The notes: a model not told the origin generated them from the sequence alone. DNA of 64,000 nt from Eremophila alpestris peregrina (GCA_009792885.1 WMCF01000034.1:6792228-6856227); one strand, 5' to 3'. Positions 50,250 to 62,858 are shown, counted from the first letter of the stretch. A program made the numbers and translations.

Positions 50250-52225
50250 AAGTTTAAGGAGTGTCAGGGCATATGTGTAGGGCACTGTCTGGCAGAGCTG
50301 ATCTGTACCAGCTCAGCTCAGCACACCAGCTGGCTGCACCTCAGGATGTGGGCAGCCCCTTACTGTCTCCACAACAGGCAGAAGTGGATGTGCCAGGTGA
50401 ATCCACTTCTCTTCCCAGCTGTGCCCATGGAAGAGGTATGAGGGTCTGGAAACTGAGGACCAGGAAAATGATGAGTTAGAAGAAGGAACACCTGGGGGGC
50501 TGCTCAAGGTGATGGTTGCAGGTTATCCAGGAGAGACAGGCAGGAACAGTGGGGTGGGGGAGGTGACATTGGTGCATGGCAGAAGACTAGAATGTATAGA
50601 GGTTGCAGTTGGCAATGGCATGGTTAAGGAATAAAGAATAAACAAACAGTGAGGATGACACCATGAGAATCTGTTATGGACCACCTAGCCAGGGTGATTA
50701 CACCAATGGATTATTCTTCAAGGAACTTCTAATCAACTGCCCTTGTCCTTATTTCTTTATGTGTCCAAATTTCTTTTTGTGGGACTTCAGCTTGCTAGAT
50801 ACCAACTGGGAAGACCACACAGCTGGCTCAACGAGGTCCAGAAGATTCTTAAAAAACATGGATGGTTCAGATTTCATGGTACAGGTAGTGAGGGAGCCAA
50901 CCAGCACATATGCCCTCCTTGATTTGCTGCTTGTAACTGAATGTCTCATGAATGGTGATTGATGGCTGTCTTGGCCACACTGAACATAAAGCCATTGTCT
51001 TAAAAATTTCTGTTGACAGGAGGAAAAATGCCAGCAAAACCTCAACTCTTGACATAAGAAAAGCAGAATTCAGGCTGGTCAGGTAACTAGTTAGTCAGGT
51101 CTCCTGGGAAAAATGCTTTTGAAGGTGCCACAGTTCATAAATTTTGATCATTATTCAAGAAACACCTCATAAGGCCAAGGAGCAGGCAGTTCCAAAATGA
51201 AGCTAAGATTAAAAAAAAAAGTATTTTCCCAGTGGAAGCAAGGTCATGTGATGTAAGAAGAATACAGAGATGCTGCTTGCCACTCTAGGGAAAACATCTG
51301 TCTAGCCAAAGACAAATTGGGGTTGAAGCTGGTCAGTACTGTGGTAAGCAATAAAAAGAGCTTTTTAAAGTAACAGAAGGCAGTACAGGATTTAAATCAG
51401 CCCATTACCTGATGAGGATGATCACCTCATGAACAGGGACATATACAAGACAGAGATGTTTAATACTTATTTTAATAATAATAATTATTTGTCTCCTTCT
51501 ACAACACAGATGATGGGCTCTGGGGTACTAGGGCGGAGGATCATGTCTGTGATAGATGATAGTGATAAATTGCCAGTCAACCCTGAACTTGATCACAATT
51601 CTGTGCTCCTCATTGATCCCTATGTGTATGGGGCTTGATGGGATTCATCTGAGAATACTCAAAGAGCTGGCTGATATCATCCCAAGGCCTCTTTCAATGA
51701 TTTTCGAATGGTCTTGGGAATCTGGAAGTGTCTCAATCAACTGGAAGCTGGCTAACATGGTCCCAGTTTTCAGGAAGGGTAAGAGCTATGATCCTGGAAA
51801 CTACAGTCACTTCAGTGTCTGGTAAAGTTGTGGAGAAGATTATTCTGGGGGTACTATACAACACCTGAAGGGCAATGCAGTCATCAGTCACAGCCAGCAC
51901 AGAAGAAAGTTCTACTTATCAAATCTGATTTCCTTTTATGACAAGCTTACCCAACTAGTTGTTCAAAGGAAGTGAGTTGATATAAATTTTTGGATTTTAG
52001 TGAAGCTTTCAATACCGTCTCTCACAGGATCCTTTTGGAGAACATGTCCAGCCTACAGCTGGAAAAACACATTGTGTGATATGTGAGCAACTTGGCTACA
52101 GGGGGTTACAATAAGTGGGATGACATCAGACTGGTGACTTTTCACTAGTGGAGTTCCACAGTTCCACAGGGATTGATTTTACAGCCACTTTTCTTCAACA
52201 TTTTAAAAAAATTATTTAGACACAG
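50250..52225 (+). mobile_element. Longest CR1 copy: endonuclease to RT core, 3' end missing
   Basis: From about 50,640 the + strand follows CR1 ORF2. The endonuclease region covers 50,660-51,000 (DFSLLDTNWEDH at about 50,785, and a YALLDLLLVT-like box at about 50,910). The linker covers 51,060-51,420, and the RT runs from 51,630 (LKELADIIPRPLSMIFEWSW) to a broken GVPQ motif at about 52,150. 50,250-50,640 is probably the upstream part of the same copy. The element stops abruptly in a microsatellite without its 3' tail. Many stops and frameshifts. Antisense to the host gene. Confidence 0.85.
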
Positions 52226-52238
52226 AAACCCAAAGGTG

Positions 52239-52240
<2 letters not shown>

Positions 52241-52303
<63 letters not shown>
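52241..52303. repeat. Compound (TC)n(TA)n microsatellite
   Basis: About 17 TC units followed by about 14-15 TA units. An A/G-rich tract (52,340-52,386) follows it and reaches to within 10 nt of the donor of the next exon. Confidence 0.97.
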
Positions 52304-52307
<4 letters not shown>

Positions 52308-52393
52308 GAGAAAAGGAAAGTGGTCATATAGTTTTAACTCTAAGAAGAAAAGAAAAAAAAAAAGAAAGAAAGAAAAAAAGAGAGAAACATTAC

Positions 52394-52470
52394 CTTAAGT
52401 TTTGCTGGTATTACCAGCATGGACCGTGCTTCATGCCACCATCTTGCCAGATCTTGAACTTTGCGTGCAT
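52394..52470 (-). CDS. Coding exon
   Basis: Acceptor 'gaaatttcctcacag' and donor AAG/gtaatg. The 77 nt, phase 1 to 0, encode VQDLARWWHEARSMLVIPAK preceded by a few residues. The adjacent tryptophans and basic residues are distinctive and useful as a search probe. The split codon with the 54.4 kb exon gives tyrosine. Confidence 0.85.
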
Positions 52471-54381
52471 CTGTGAGGAAATTTCTAAGAATAAATGAGA
52501 ATGCAAACACAAAAAGGAGAGTTAATTATTGGCAGGTCTGTGTTATTTTGAAGTATACTTGAAGCATTTACAGATCTTGTTTTGATGGAACACTTAAAAT
52601 CAAAACACTTCTTGGTTTGTTAAAGCTTTCACATTGCAGAAAGTATAACAATGCAAATTCTTTCATATTTTCTAAACAAATTTATCTTTTCAGTTTTCTC
52701 TCATTCTTAGAATCTCAGATGAATTCTATTCTGGAGTATTATAATTTTTTAAAAGCTTGTCTATTTGAAGTTGGCTTAACCTATCCATCTAGTTTATAAG
52801 GCTCAATTGTGTTCCTAAAGACCTTAAAATTTTCAATAATTATTGTTTTTGGTTTTAATAATGACGTAAATCAATGAAGAAAAGTAAACCGGTTAACGTA
52901 CCATTCTGGAGAGCATCTCCATGAAACCTTCTAGCAGTGATCAACTATATAGTTTGCAGGGAGTACAGATAGAAGAATTCCTCTACTTTTTTTCTTTTTT
53001 TCCTCCTGAACAAAACATTGTAAGCATGCTTTTAAAATAGTCTTAATTCCTTATCATATTGCATTAATAGAACTGTAATGTTAACTCTACTGCCTTCAGC
53101 GTCATAATGCTGAAACACAGTCTCTATTAACGGGCTCCAATATTTTTATTTCATAGTGTATTTACTCACAGCTATACTTTGTCAAGTGTGTAAGCCATCA
53201 TTCCTTTTTGTTAGGTTTTATGTATTTCATAGTTAAGCATTCTCCATTTAAGGTGCCTCAGGTGGCCTTTGAAACCTGCACAACACACAGAATAGAAAAC
53301 AAAACAAAAAACTCCAAAAAATCCAAGGGCTGTCATTCTATACTTGAAATACTATTAATGTTTCTTAAAGTATAAATTTTAGACATAATAAAATTGGACA
53401 CCTAGGGAAAATATAAATAGCTGAAAATGAGTTAATTAGTTTTCAGCCATGGTAAATATGTCAAAATTAAGGACATTTTTTCCAGCTATTATCCCGAATG
53501 AACATGAGATGCAAAACTAGGTGACCTCTCTTTCCAGAAATCTAAATAGTTTTTTCTTGTTTCCACTTTGTCCTTCCTGAGTGTCTTTAGTAAGTTTTCA
53601 GCACATAAGATTTTTTGAACCTCTTGAATTCTATTGCAGGTTATAAATAAATAAATAGAGATAATTAAATTACATTCTGATGGATCTTCAGATGAATGCC
53701 TGTTCCTCTCAGAAAACTGACACAAAGGCTTTTAGTATTCATTCAAAGCTTGCAGTATTCATTGAAAAATCCTCCTTGATATAAAGTTCCACAATTCCAA
53801 TTGTCAAGGGTCCCTTCATAATAGAATACCAAAAATAAAAAGAAAATCCCTAATCCCCTAAATTTGGGACCTTATCCATAAAAAAACTGTTTCAAAGCAA
53901 GCATAGATTTTAATACTTGACTCCTAGTATCAAAATACCTAATTCAACACTCACTATATATATTCTAGATCCATATGTGTAAAAATCATTCTATAGACAA
54001 GAGAATGCTGACCTCCCGTGCTACAGTTTATGAATATGGGGTTCTGAGGGTAGCAACTTCATTATTAAAAATTGGATTGATCTCTGTCAAGGGCCAGAGA
54101 TAAATCAGTTAAATTGTTGGGTTTATTACTCCTCCATAATTACTGGATTATTTGAGATTATTGTGTAAAATCTGTTCACATAATTAAACGAAATAATTAG
54201 TGTGTTATGAATTAATACTTCACATTTTTCCATGTAAAACCTCTTAATGAAACTAATTTCATTCTTCTGTCCTACAGAAACCAGTATTAGTAGGCAAAAA
54301 CTTCAGTGATCAGGACTTAAGCACCTTTCACCACTTCAGTTTTTTTTTCTTTTTTTTCAAAACTTCTAGACTATTCCTTAC

Positions 54382-54485
54382 AGGTTGGTCCCGCTTGTCG
54401 AGGAAACCTGTCTACTTTTTTAGAAAGCCAGATTTTGGTTGTGGCACATGTGAAGAAAGGTTTAAGAAACCCCAGAGTGGCAGCA
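54382..54485 (-). CDS. Coding exon
   Basis: Very strong acceptor (pyrimidine tract 'tttctttctcttcttcc' then 'aaaatag') and a good donor 'gtaagg'. The 104 nt, phase 2 to 1, contain FLKPFFTCATTKIWLSKKV and end PRQAGPT. Both junctions fit. The frame is closed by a stop shortly after the donor. Confidence 0.8.
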
Positions 54486-56058
54486 CTATTTTGGAAGAAG
54501 AGAAAGAAAGATGTGCCACCAACCGTGCAACATAAAGCGATCACATGACATGAATAAAACAAAAATAATGCAGTCTTGAGATTGACACAGAAAAGATGCT
54601 ATATTCTTTACTGTAAGTCTTTTGTCTCTCTTTTCTTTTCAAATTCAGCTATCTTCCCAGGAGGCAGCAATAAACCTGTAGATAACACTGCAGCCTTAGA
54701 ATTACAATAAGAGGCACAGAAGAATATTCACAATATAAACCAGACAGCTGAGTCAGATATGAGCTGTTATAAGTCTTGCTCTCAAATTTTTTATTAAGTT
54801 TTCTGTCTTTCCACAATTTAACATTGCAAAGACATCTAAATAAATTCTAGGAAAAAGAATACTGGAAAATACTTCATGACAACAAAGCTAAAGTCTATTC
54901 CATATCTTAAGGGGACGCCACCACTGCTATTACAAAGCCATATGGATTACAAAAACAATCTGTGGTGACTAACTCATCTGGGGCATACTTTGTCTTTTAA
55001 ATTTACCTCAGAGATATGTAAAATAAAAATAACAACTTCTCAGCTAACTTCAATTTTATTTTGCCATGCTTACATATGTGTAGCGCCACATGTAACATAA
55101 TATCTCTTACAGTTTCAAATTTTGTTGAGTTTTTCCTGCATGTTAACTTCAATAGACGATGAGCTACCTGGAATTGAATGATACGCCACAGAAATTTACA
55201 AATTTACAATTCTTTTTCTAGTTCTCAACTTTCAACAAACAGCAGATGTGAAAATATGGTGACACCAAGGCCAAGTTCAAAACTTTTACTAATTACTAAA
55301 ATCAGAACCTAACCAAAGCTTATTTAGCAAATTGCATTGTCAGTAGTTGATTATAAACATAAAAACATCAAAATTCAAGTGCACTGAATAAGACAATATT
55401 CCCATGAAATCTCTGAGGTAAGAAAAATTAATCTTTTAACTTATTATCCACAGTTACTATTTCAAATGTAGGATATCTCAAGGTAAAAAACCTTAGCAGC
55501 AGTGTATGTAAAAATAAATTTGCACTGTCAAAAGCTTTATCCATGTATGTACATACATAAGGCAGCAAGAAACAGGTATTTGAATAAAATTCTTCATGAT
55601 GCAGCTGGCTGTTAGACTTCTGCACAACTACATATTTAGTAAACATTTTTTACTTCAACTTCTTTTATAGAGAAGCAGTAACAATGCCAACACAAGCTGA
55701 CCCAGCAAACACCTTCCATTCAATTGACTAAATGTATGCATTTGTTTTAGATTGGGGAACTGATTATATAAAGCAAAGACAAACATTACCCTAAATTACA
55801 TTCATAAACAATTCTTCACATACATGGCCAGAATAAAATAAAAAAGAATTAAATAAAATATGGCTTCATTTTTAAAATTTGATAACTGCTGTTTCTGCAT
55901 TCTCTGTTAATTTATATAAGTATGGAACCAAGGACAGAAAACAAAGACTTTAAAGGACTACTTTAAAGCTTTTATAAGTATCAGGGATATCAGTCTATCT
56001 ATGATTATACAAGGTAAAATTTTTAATAATTAACAATAATAATAATAAGTGAATATAC

Positions 56059-56210
56059 CATGAGAGTCTGGTTTTTGTGTTCAGATTTGGTAGATCTGTG
56101 GTCCAACTTGACCACATAATTTTGCTCCAGTTCACACCCAAATGCATGAAATGAAAAATTTTCGCAATATCTATCTGGCTTTTAATTTTACCAGCAGCCC
56201 CCAGGTTCAC
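56059..56210 (-). CDS. Coding exon
   Basis: The 152 nt, phase 0 to 2, start after 'actaactgaatcag' (good branch-point-like actaac but little pyrimidine) and end before 'gtatat'. It encodes IFHFMHLGVNWSKIMWSSW within a longer frame. Joining to 54.4 kb creates a cysteine codon. The acceptor is the weaker edge. Confidence 0.6.
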
Positions 56211-57558
56211 CTGATTCAGTTAGTTCTGGCACTAACTGGCACTAAGTGCAGGAACAAGATTTTGATGCTGAAATTAGCATAGGCCCACCTGGGGAACAGC
56301 CACAGGGAGTCAGAATTGATAAAAGGATGGCAAGAAGTATGACACATGACATGCTCCTCTGTTCTGGATTTAATAACTGCTGAGATCACACTGAATCTTA
56401 CAGTGGTGATAATCTACCTCTCTCTTTCTCTTTTTCTCAGTTTCCCTTTCTCTTTCTTTTCTTACCTTCCTCTTCTTGAAATACATTGCAAGCCAGACCA
56501 AAAAATCCAGTCAATGCCTTGCCTATTCTAAAGTTTGCTAAGTGAAAGTTTTCCAAGTTCCTTATTCTGTCTGGATGCTCTGATGTTTGCAAATAAAATT
56601 TGATTGTTATTGACTGTAGGAGACAGAAAGATAAAGCCTTCCACAGACACTCAAGGGTACAGCCTTGGGAGAAGCTTGGATTGATGTGATGGTAGGGGTA
56701 CGCAGGCATTAAACAGAAATTATAAACTTATGTTCCTATAATTGCAAATAAGAGTATGCCTTAGATAAGTAGGAATTTGTATTAAGATGGTGAAGAATTT
56801 TGTGGTGCAGTAATGTAACTTTATTGAGTAAGTTAAGAGTTTAGACGTTATAACAGAAACATATGTGTGTATGTGAGGGAGAAGACCACTGGCTGAAACA
56901 CAGATGCACTGCGACAGAATTAAGCAAAGGTGATAGGTCAGAAAAACAGAATAAACTCTGTGGCAACTTTCCATTGGATCAAAATGTTACATATTGCTGT
57001 GTAACAAAGAAACTTGAGACTACTTTTTGTCATGGCCGACTTGTGACTTTCCTAGTGTCTCACGACCTTTGAGGCTGATTTTATCTAAGTAATAAATCAT
57101 CGAATAGCTCCAGTGGTCTCATCCCTTCATGAAAGCGCTGATAATATTTTACTTTCTGAGATTTTTTTTTCATTTTTTCAGCTCATGGCCCAGTGTAAAA
57201 CTTTCCCTGCAGAGTACAATGGACATTGAAGGTCTTTCTTCCAAAAGCCTACCCATAACTATACAGGAACTGCACAGACATCCTCTGATTGCCTGTGCTG
57301 ACACTTGGAAATTACTACCTATCACTTTTTAAGTACTGTGTCACTAAACTCGCTATATTATAAAGAGTGTTATTACAAAAATTTTATCATTCTTTTAATA
57401 ATACTAGCACGCTCTGAGGTGTGACTGCAGTCTCCAAAAAAGGAGATTGTCATTGGTGTTTTCTAAATTACATGAAGCAGACAATTTGAGATTTGGGAAA
57501 GGAAAAAAAACCTCAATATAACCCCTAAAGCAGACATTGCTTCCTGTTTTGATTAACT

Positions 57559-57922
57559 GTTAATAAAAGAGAGTGTACTAACACCTCTTTTGGAGTGAGT
57601 CAGAGAAGTTACCAATAGGAAAGGCTTTATAAAGGGGAAGGCCTTGTGACATGGCTCTGGCCTACTACTTAGGCTAAGTAGAAGGGAACTCTGGGAGAGT
57701 GACTGCTGGAATAGGGTAAAGAGATGCAAGAGCCATGAAAACCATGCTGCATGTCCACATCACGTCCACATTGTGGTGTATGGTGGTTGGTTGAGGCTTG
57801 TTGTGCCTTGGAAGTAGGTAAACTGATAACCAGCTAACTGTTTAAAAAGACCTGGATTTTGGCAATAAAGAGCATTCCTTTGCACCTGCCTGGGGTCCCT
57901 ATGTCACGCATTATCACAACAC
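57559..57922 (+). repeat. Solo LTR candidate, probably ERVK/ERV1-like
   Basis: On the + strand: a TATA-like 'ctttataaagg' near 57,625, a polyadenylation signal in 'ggcaataaagagc' near 57,864, and an ending 'ttatcacaacaca'. This U3-R-U5 spacing is that of a short LTR of about 350 bp. The start is set at a TG near 57,559 (another TG at 57,573 is possible). No clean target-site duplication was found, so the family and ends are tentative. Confidence 0.5.
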
Positions 57923-58235
57923 AGAGGATTCCCATAGTGACAATTTTTATTGCTAGTGTGTGTGATCTAATATTTTACTTCAACAGCAACAAGAAGCTTT
58001 AGTTGTGTTTTGTCCTTCAGAGACTGTGCTAGCAGAAAACAGAACTCTAAATTGAATATACTTCTGTTTCTCAGCCTTGGATTCTCTGAATTGTTGTCTC
58101 CCTCTCTAAGCAATTATGTAACTACCACTGGCTCTTGGAGGGACTGAAGACAAATACTGTTAACTCAGTATTAAGTCAGCAGTATCAATGGAGAAACTCT
58201 TTGAGAAAACTTGCAACGATTTGATGATGCACTAA

Positions 58236-58276
58236 TTTTGGGATGACAGCTACCTAAAGTAGCTGTCATCCCAAAA
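58236..58276. repeat. Perfect 18-bp inverted repeat with 5-nt loop
   Basis: Arms 'ttttgggatgacagctac' at 58,236-58,253 and its exact complement at 58,259-58,276, loop 'ctaaa'. Confidence 0.95.
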
Positions 58277-58803
58277 ACATCCATTTTGTTTCAAATTCAT
58301 TAGAGCTGTAATAGCTTAGAGAGCAATAAATATCCAAGCAAACTCAGAAAAATAAAAACTCTTCCAAGTATATTAACTGCATCTCCACTTCAGTAATAGG
58401 ACACTACCAGAAAATATTCAGATGGCTGTGACACTTCAAATCTAGCACATCTGGATGCAGATTCATTTTCAGGGACAAAGTGATGCCAGTGCTTTTTACA
58501 GTTAACATCTCACTTCAATATAATGGCTCTCCTTGCTGCATCTATGCATTGTACGACATGTTCTGAGTCTGCTCTGGTGGTAAATCATTCTTAAGTAATT
58601 TGAGTGCCTGTAATGTTGAAGTGCAAAATGTTCTGTGTGAAGAATTGAACCATCCAAGTCTTCATGTCTGAATATCTAAGAGCAAAACCAGAGTTTTTAT
58701 CCCTTCACGTGGCAGTTTCAGGTTGAAACCAGTCAGAAACACCAATTTAGTGCAGTGGTTTTGGTTTGCTAATTTTTCCTTTTCCCAGACAATGCACCAA
58801 TAA

Positions 58804-59412
58804 TGTGGTGGGTTGAGCACCCACTGGAATTATTTACTCTTTTTTTGCTGTGAAATAGGATTAGGAGAACAGCAAAGCAGGCTCAAACTTTAAAGGGTAT
58901 AAAGAAAGCTTTATTAACACAACTACAAGAAAAACAACAACAACAACAAAAATAGAAATTAGAATCAAATTCCAAAAACACTTCTCCTCCCCCCACTGAC
59001 AATGTACAGAGACAGAACCTGGGACTTAGGTCTGTGGACTACCTCTAAAATAGTCTTTCATCAGTTCTCTTAGGGAGAAGAGTCTCTTTTGCCATGTCAC
59101 AGAGACTTCTTCACAAGAAAACAACTCTCTGGTGGCTTGAGTTCTCATGAACAGCAGTGACCTGGAAATCTGCATTTGTGAGGTCCCTCCCATCTCACAC
59201 AGCCTTCCCACAGCTGTGTTCATGGGCCATGTCAAACTCATGGAGTATTATTTTAAGGATGAACTGTTCAAAGCACAGGATCTCTTTTTTATCTCTGATA
59301 TCACCTTCATCTCTGGGAACAGAGACCTTCTTCCCTGGGGGCAAATGGTCTTCATCACTCATCTTCTTTGCTCTGTAGAACCAACCATTTAAATAATGTG
59401 GAGAAAACAGCA
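58804..59412 (-). repeat. Solo LTR candidate, ERVL-like
   Basis: Read on the minus strand it begins at about 59,412 and carries the signal 'gttaataaagctttc' near 58,910. It closes with 'aacccaccaca' at 58,804, matching the inverted-terminal style of retroviral LTRs. Several overlapping frames on both strands (59,026-59,413) are LTR sequence rather than genes. It is in the sense orientation of the host gene, so its polyadenylation signal lies in the pre-mRNA. Confidence 0.55.
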
Positions 59413-60175
59413 AAAATCAATGAAAAGGCACTAGTAGTGCCTTTTTGAATCAGTACTTATGTAGCACTAGAAATGAAATATAAAAAGACTCTAGAATGCT
59501 TTAATATACAGTAGAATTCCTCAATTTTCTGCATAAAGAAGAATTAGGAATTGACTTTTTATTTTGTAACATTATAAGTTGCAATTTCAACTTAAAACTT
59601 TTACCTTAAAAACTTGAAACAAATTTACTTCTCATGTGTATTAAACAAATAACACCATAACTATCTAAAGATCACCAGTACATTTTACAAAAGAAGAGGG
59701 TCTGTGTTTTATGCAGATGAAGAGAATTTGACTATTTTAACTTGTGAAAAGATTCTCCATGGTAATTGTGAAAAGAACTTTCCAGGATGTATATATTTCA
59801 TCAGATGTGCAGAAGCAGTTTCATGAGGCATATTTTAATACTCAGTCGAGATATCTATAAAAATAAATGTTAAAGCTGCTGCAGAAACAATTTCTAGGCT
59901 ATAAGTCCTGGGAATTGCAATGTCACTTCAGAGGGAAGCTCCAGGAACTTCTCAAAGAAGAGTACAAGGAACATTAGCAGGCTATATTTATCTTCCTTCT
60001 ATAAAAGCAACAGTAATTGTACATGTAGATATAATCAAACTAATATTTATATTTTATATGTTGAGCTGGTTTTTTGGGCTTTTTTTCTCTGACTGATCTG
60101 GACTATTAAAAGACTATACATACATACCATTTATTCCAGTTCCAGAGCATGCAGAAATTCCCAGCACATTTTATG

Positions 60176-60208
60176 AATTTTAATGAATAACTTTCATTCA
60201 TTAAAATT
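60176..60208. repeat. Perfect 13-bp inverted repeat
   Basis: Arms 'aattttaatgaat' and its complement, loop 7 nt, 53 nt from the 60.4 kb exon on its downstream side. Confidence 0.9.
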
Positions 60209-60260
60209 GAGATGGGCAGTGCAAAATCAGTAATGCAATAAAGAAAATACTAAACTGTAC

Positions 60261-60434
60261 TGCAAATTTCAGATGGAAATCAGTAGGTTGCTTAAAAGAG
60301 TCCCCGTACTTTAATTTAACATAGCTGCAGATGTTTTTTCCAATTTGCATGGGTCCAGTCTGGAAGTCTAGCAAAATCTTCCTGGGACAGTAACTTTTTC
60401 TGTAAGATGCAAATACATATGCACCCACAGGCGT
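60261..60434 (-). CDS. Coding exon
   Basis: The 174 nt, phase 0 to 0, contain GAYVFASYRKSYCPRKILL and further on GPMQIGKNICSYVKLKYGD. Two acceptors are possible: 'tttcag' at 60,448 (phase 2) and 'ctctaatcag' at 60,435 (phase 0). The second fits the 61.4 kb exon. The donor 'gtacag' is weak but phase-compatible with the 56.0 kb exon. Confidence 0.65.
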
Positions 60435-61390
60435 CTGATTAGAGTACCTGAAACAATGTTTGCCTATACTGTTAGGCCATATGACCTTCATTTTACAATA
60501 AAAATAATGAATAACACCACTGACCAAACTTTATTACTCTCCATGTATAGAAATCATACTTCTTACATGTCAGCCTACAGTATGTTGGTGTACATTTTCA
60601 TCAGAACTTCACGAGTACAATGTCATTGAAATCAGCTTTTCAGGTTATTTGTCTAGTTTCAATCTCTTAGTTTCATTTACCTGTAGTAAGCTATTGATTT
60701 CTTTGACAGTACCCACCATGTTGCAGATTAAAAATATTTCAGAAACTACTCCTAAACTTTTTTTATACCCTATTAATTGTCTATTTGTTGAGTTATGTCA
60801 ACATAAACTATTGATATGCCTTTGCTGTTGTGACTGTGGCACAAGTGGATTATACTCTACACGGCTATAATCTATCTGACTACTCACAGAAGCAGAACTG
60901 CCTTTGCAAGGACATCCACTATTGAATACAGAGGCTGCAATTTCATTCCTCTCATTAAGCAAACTAGTGAGGCTAAAGCTAGATCAGTTATCAATACGTG
61001 TGTTGCAATCACACCTCTGGATTTCATTGCAAATTTAGCCTGAGGAAATGCAGTTGGCTACAAAGGAAACCAATACAGGAGTGAAACAAGGTCTAAGAAA
61101 CAAAATAAATAGAGTAAGGAAACTCTGCACTGGAAAATTAAGCTTTTTCAAAATCAACCCTTACCCTTGCTGAGAAAAAAATAAGAATTCATTAAAATCA
61201 ATCAAAATAATGAAGTTCTTCAATCATTAAAAATCATGAAAAAAACAGACATTGCTGAAAAAAATAGTAAGTCTGGGGCTACTAATCCAATCTAATTTCA
61301 TTCATTATAATTTACTTGATATTTTGTTTGTCTTCAAACTAGTTTGTGTTCTTGTCAGGCTTATCTTGCTGGTTAACATGGAACCATTAC

Positions 61391-61512
61391 CTCTCCTCCT
61401 TTTGTACAGGTCAATAGACTATGCTGGAACTTGATCCTATGACAGGTTGCCATTGCAGTGAAGAAGGTGAAGTAGTTTGTGACAAGCAAAGTATTATCAG
61501 TAAGAATCTTCC
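61391..61512 (-). CDS. Coding exon
   Basis: The donor GAG/gtaatg is good. The 122 nt, phase 1 to 0, encode LTDNTLLVTNYFTFFTAMA and then CHRIKFQHSLLTCTKGGE. The chosen acceptor ('cctgcaagtgag') is weak and was picked because it restores the phase from the 62.5 kb exon and follows an in-frame stop. An alternative acceptor ('ggcaacctgtcatag') would shorten the exon to 46 nt. Confidence 0.6.
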
Positions 61513-62189
61513 CTCACTTGCAGGTAGCAGTTTGAATACTATTTCAGTTGCATTCCTTCCATCAAAGACAGCCATGAGAAATAGAATTGCAGTAAAGGTT
61601 TTTCATGTATGTCCAAAAGCTTCCAGACCTACATGTGGAAGGTGACGTAAATTCATAAAATATTATAACAATAAATATGCAAAGAAATTCCATTATTTCA
61701 GTATTTTCTTTTAGAGATGCTCCCGGGCTCATCACTTCAAAACATTTAGCTGTTTTGAAATAAATAAATGAAATAAATAAATTGCCCATTTTCTTATTCT
61801 TAGAAAATTGTGTAGCCTCTTCTTCAGTTGTGCCAAAATTCATAAATTCTTGTGTCATCACACAATGTTTTGTATCTAAATTTTTTGTCAGAATTAGGTT
61901 TTTGTCCTGGTATACATGTCATTATGCTTTGACAGATACCAACATTTTTCTAACTTCTTATTGCCTGTTTCAAAACACTACAATGGAAATTGCATTTATA
62001 TGTGAAAAAAATTAAATATTTTTATCATAATGTAAACAAATTTCATAATGCTTGTGGAAACGTGAAGACTGAAATTTGAAGACCTTTAAAGATTTTGTAG
62101 TTCTTTGTGCTAAATATGAATCATCTTTAGCTTTGTATCTAAAATTTTAGCAAAGTATTAGCTCTTTTCTTAAGTCCTTCCCCATATTC

Positions 62190-62515
62190 CAGTTCTTTTC
62201 CATCGTTTTTTTTCTTGTTTGCAGGCACAGAGCTGTTTCTGAATACATCCAGTGCAGGTGGCTTGATGTGCAGATGCAGTGCAGCTGCAGGTGGAGCCCT
62301 GGGCAAAGGGAGCCCAGGGAAAGAGCCCGTGACCTGGTGCTGACCTTTGTATAACAAAGGACACCGGGACCTGCAGACCTGTGGTGTCATCAGGAGAACA
62401 TGACCCCACACTTCCACACACTGTGGGCATAAAAGCCCAGGCTTTCCATTGCTCTGCACCCCTCTCAAAGGCATCTGGATTGAGTTGCTGTTTTGTTGTT
62501 GTGCCATGATTACTC
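62190..62515. other. GC-rich block directly downstream of an exon donor
   Basis: About 320 bp of GC-rich sequence with overlapping open frames on the minus strand. A TATA-like 'gcataaaagcccagg' occurs on the + strand near 62,428. It could be an LTR or an intronic regulatory block; no family could be assigned. Confidence 0.3.
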
Positions 62516-62517
62516 AC

Positions 62518-62664
62518 AGAAAGTTTTTCTTAGAAAACTTTTCCATGGCTGCACTAGGTCAAACGAGTCAGATTCTGTATCTCGACTGAAAAGAAGAGAC
62601 AGATTGTGATTGTAGGCCAATGTCATGGAAGGGCACTCTTTGCTGTAAACATAGGGCCCCCATG
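62518..62664 (-). CDS. Coding exon
   Basis: Consensus donor 'gtgagt' and acceptor 'agttcctgttatacag'. The 147 nt, phase 1 to 1, encode WGPYVYSKECPSMTLAYNH and end with LVQPWKSFLRKTF. The frame is closed right after the donor. One of the clearest exons. Confidence 0.75.
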
Positions 62665-62858
62665 CTGTATAACAGGAACTTGATACTTGATTCAAGACAG
62701 CATGTGAAGATATAAAATAGATGGGAAGGAGATACCCATCTCCACACCTGTGCCTCCCACTGAAGCCCATGTCTCCTTCTCCATTTCAAAAGGAGAAAAG
62801 AACAGGATAATTTAGTAACATTTTTACAGGAGGATTATTTTAAAGGGAATGATTAAAT

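Noticed and set aside
59026..59413. Small proteins on both strands
   Set aside because: They lie in an LTR with its own polyadenylation signal; the frames have no family motifs.
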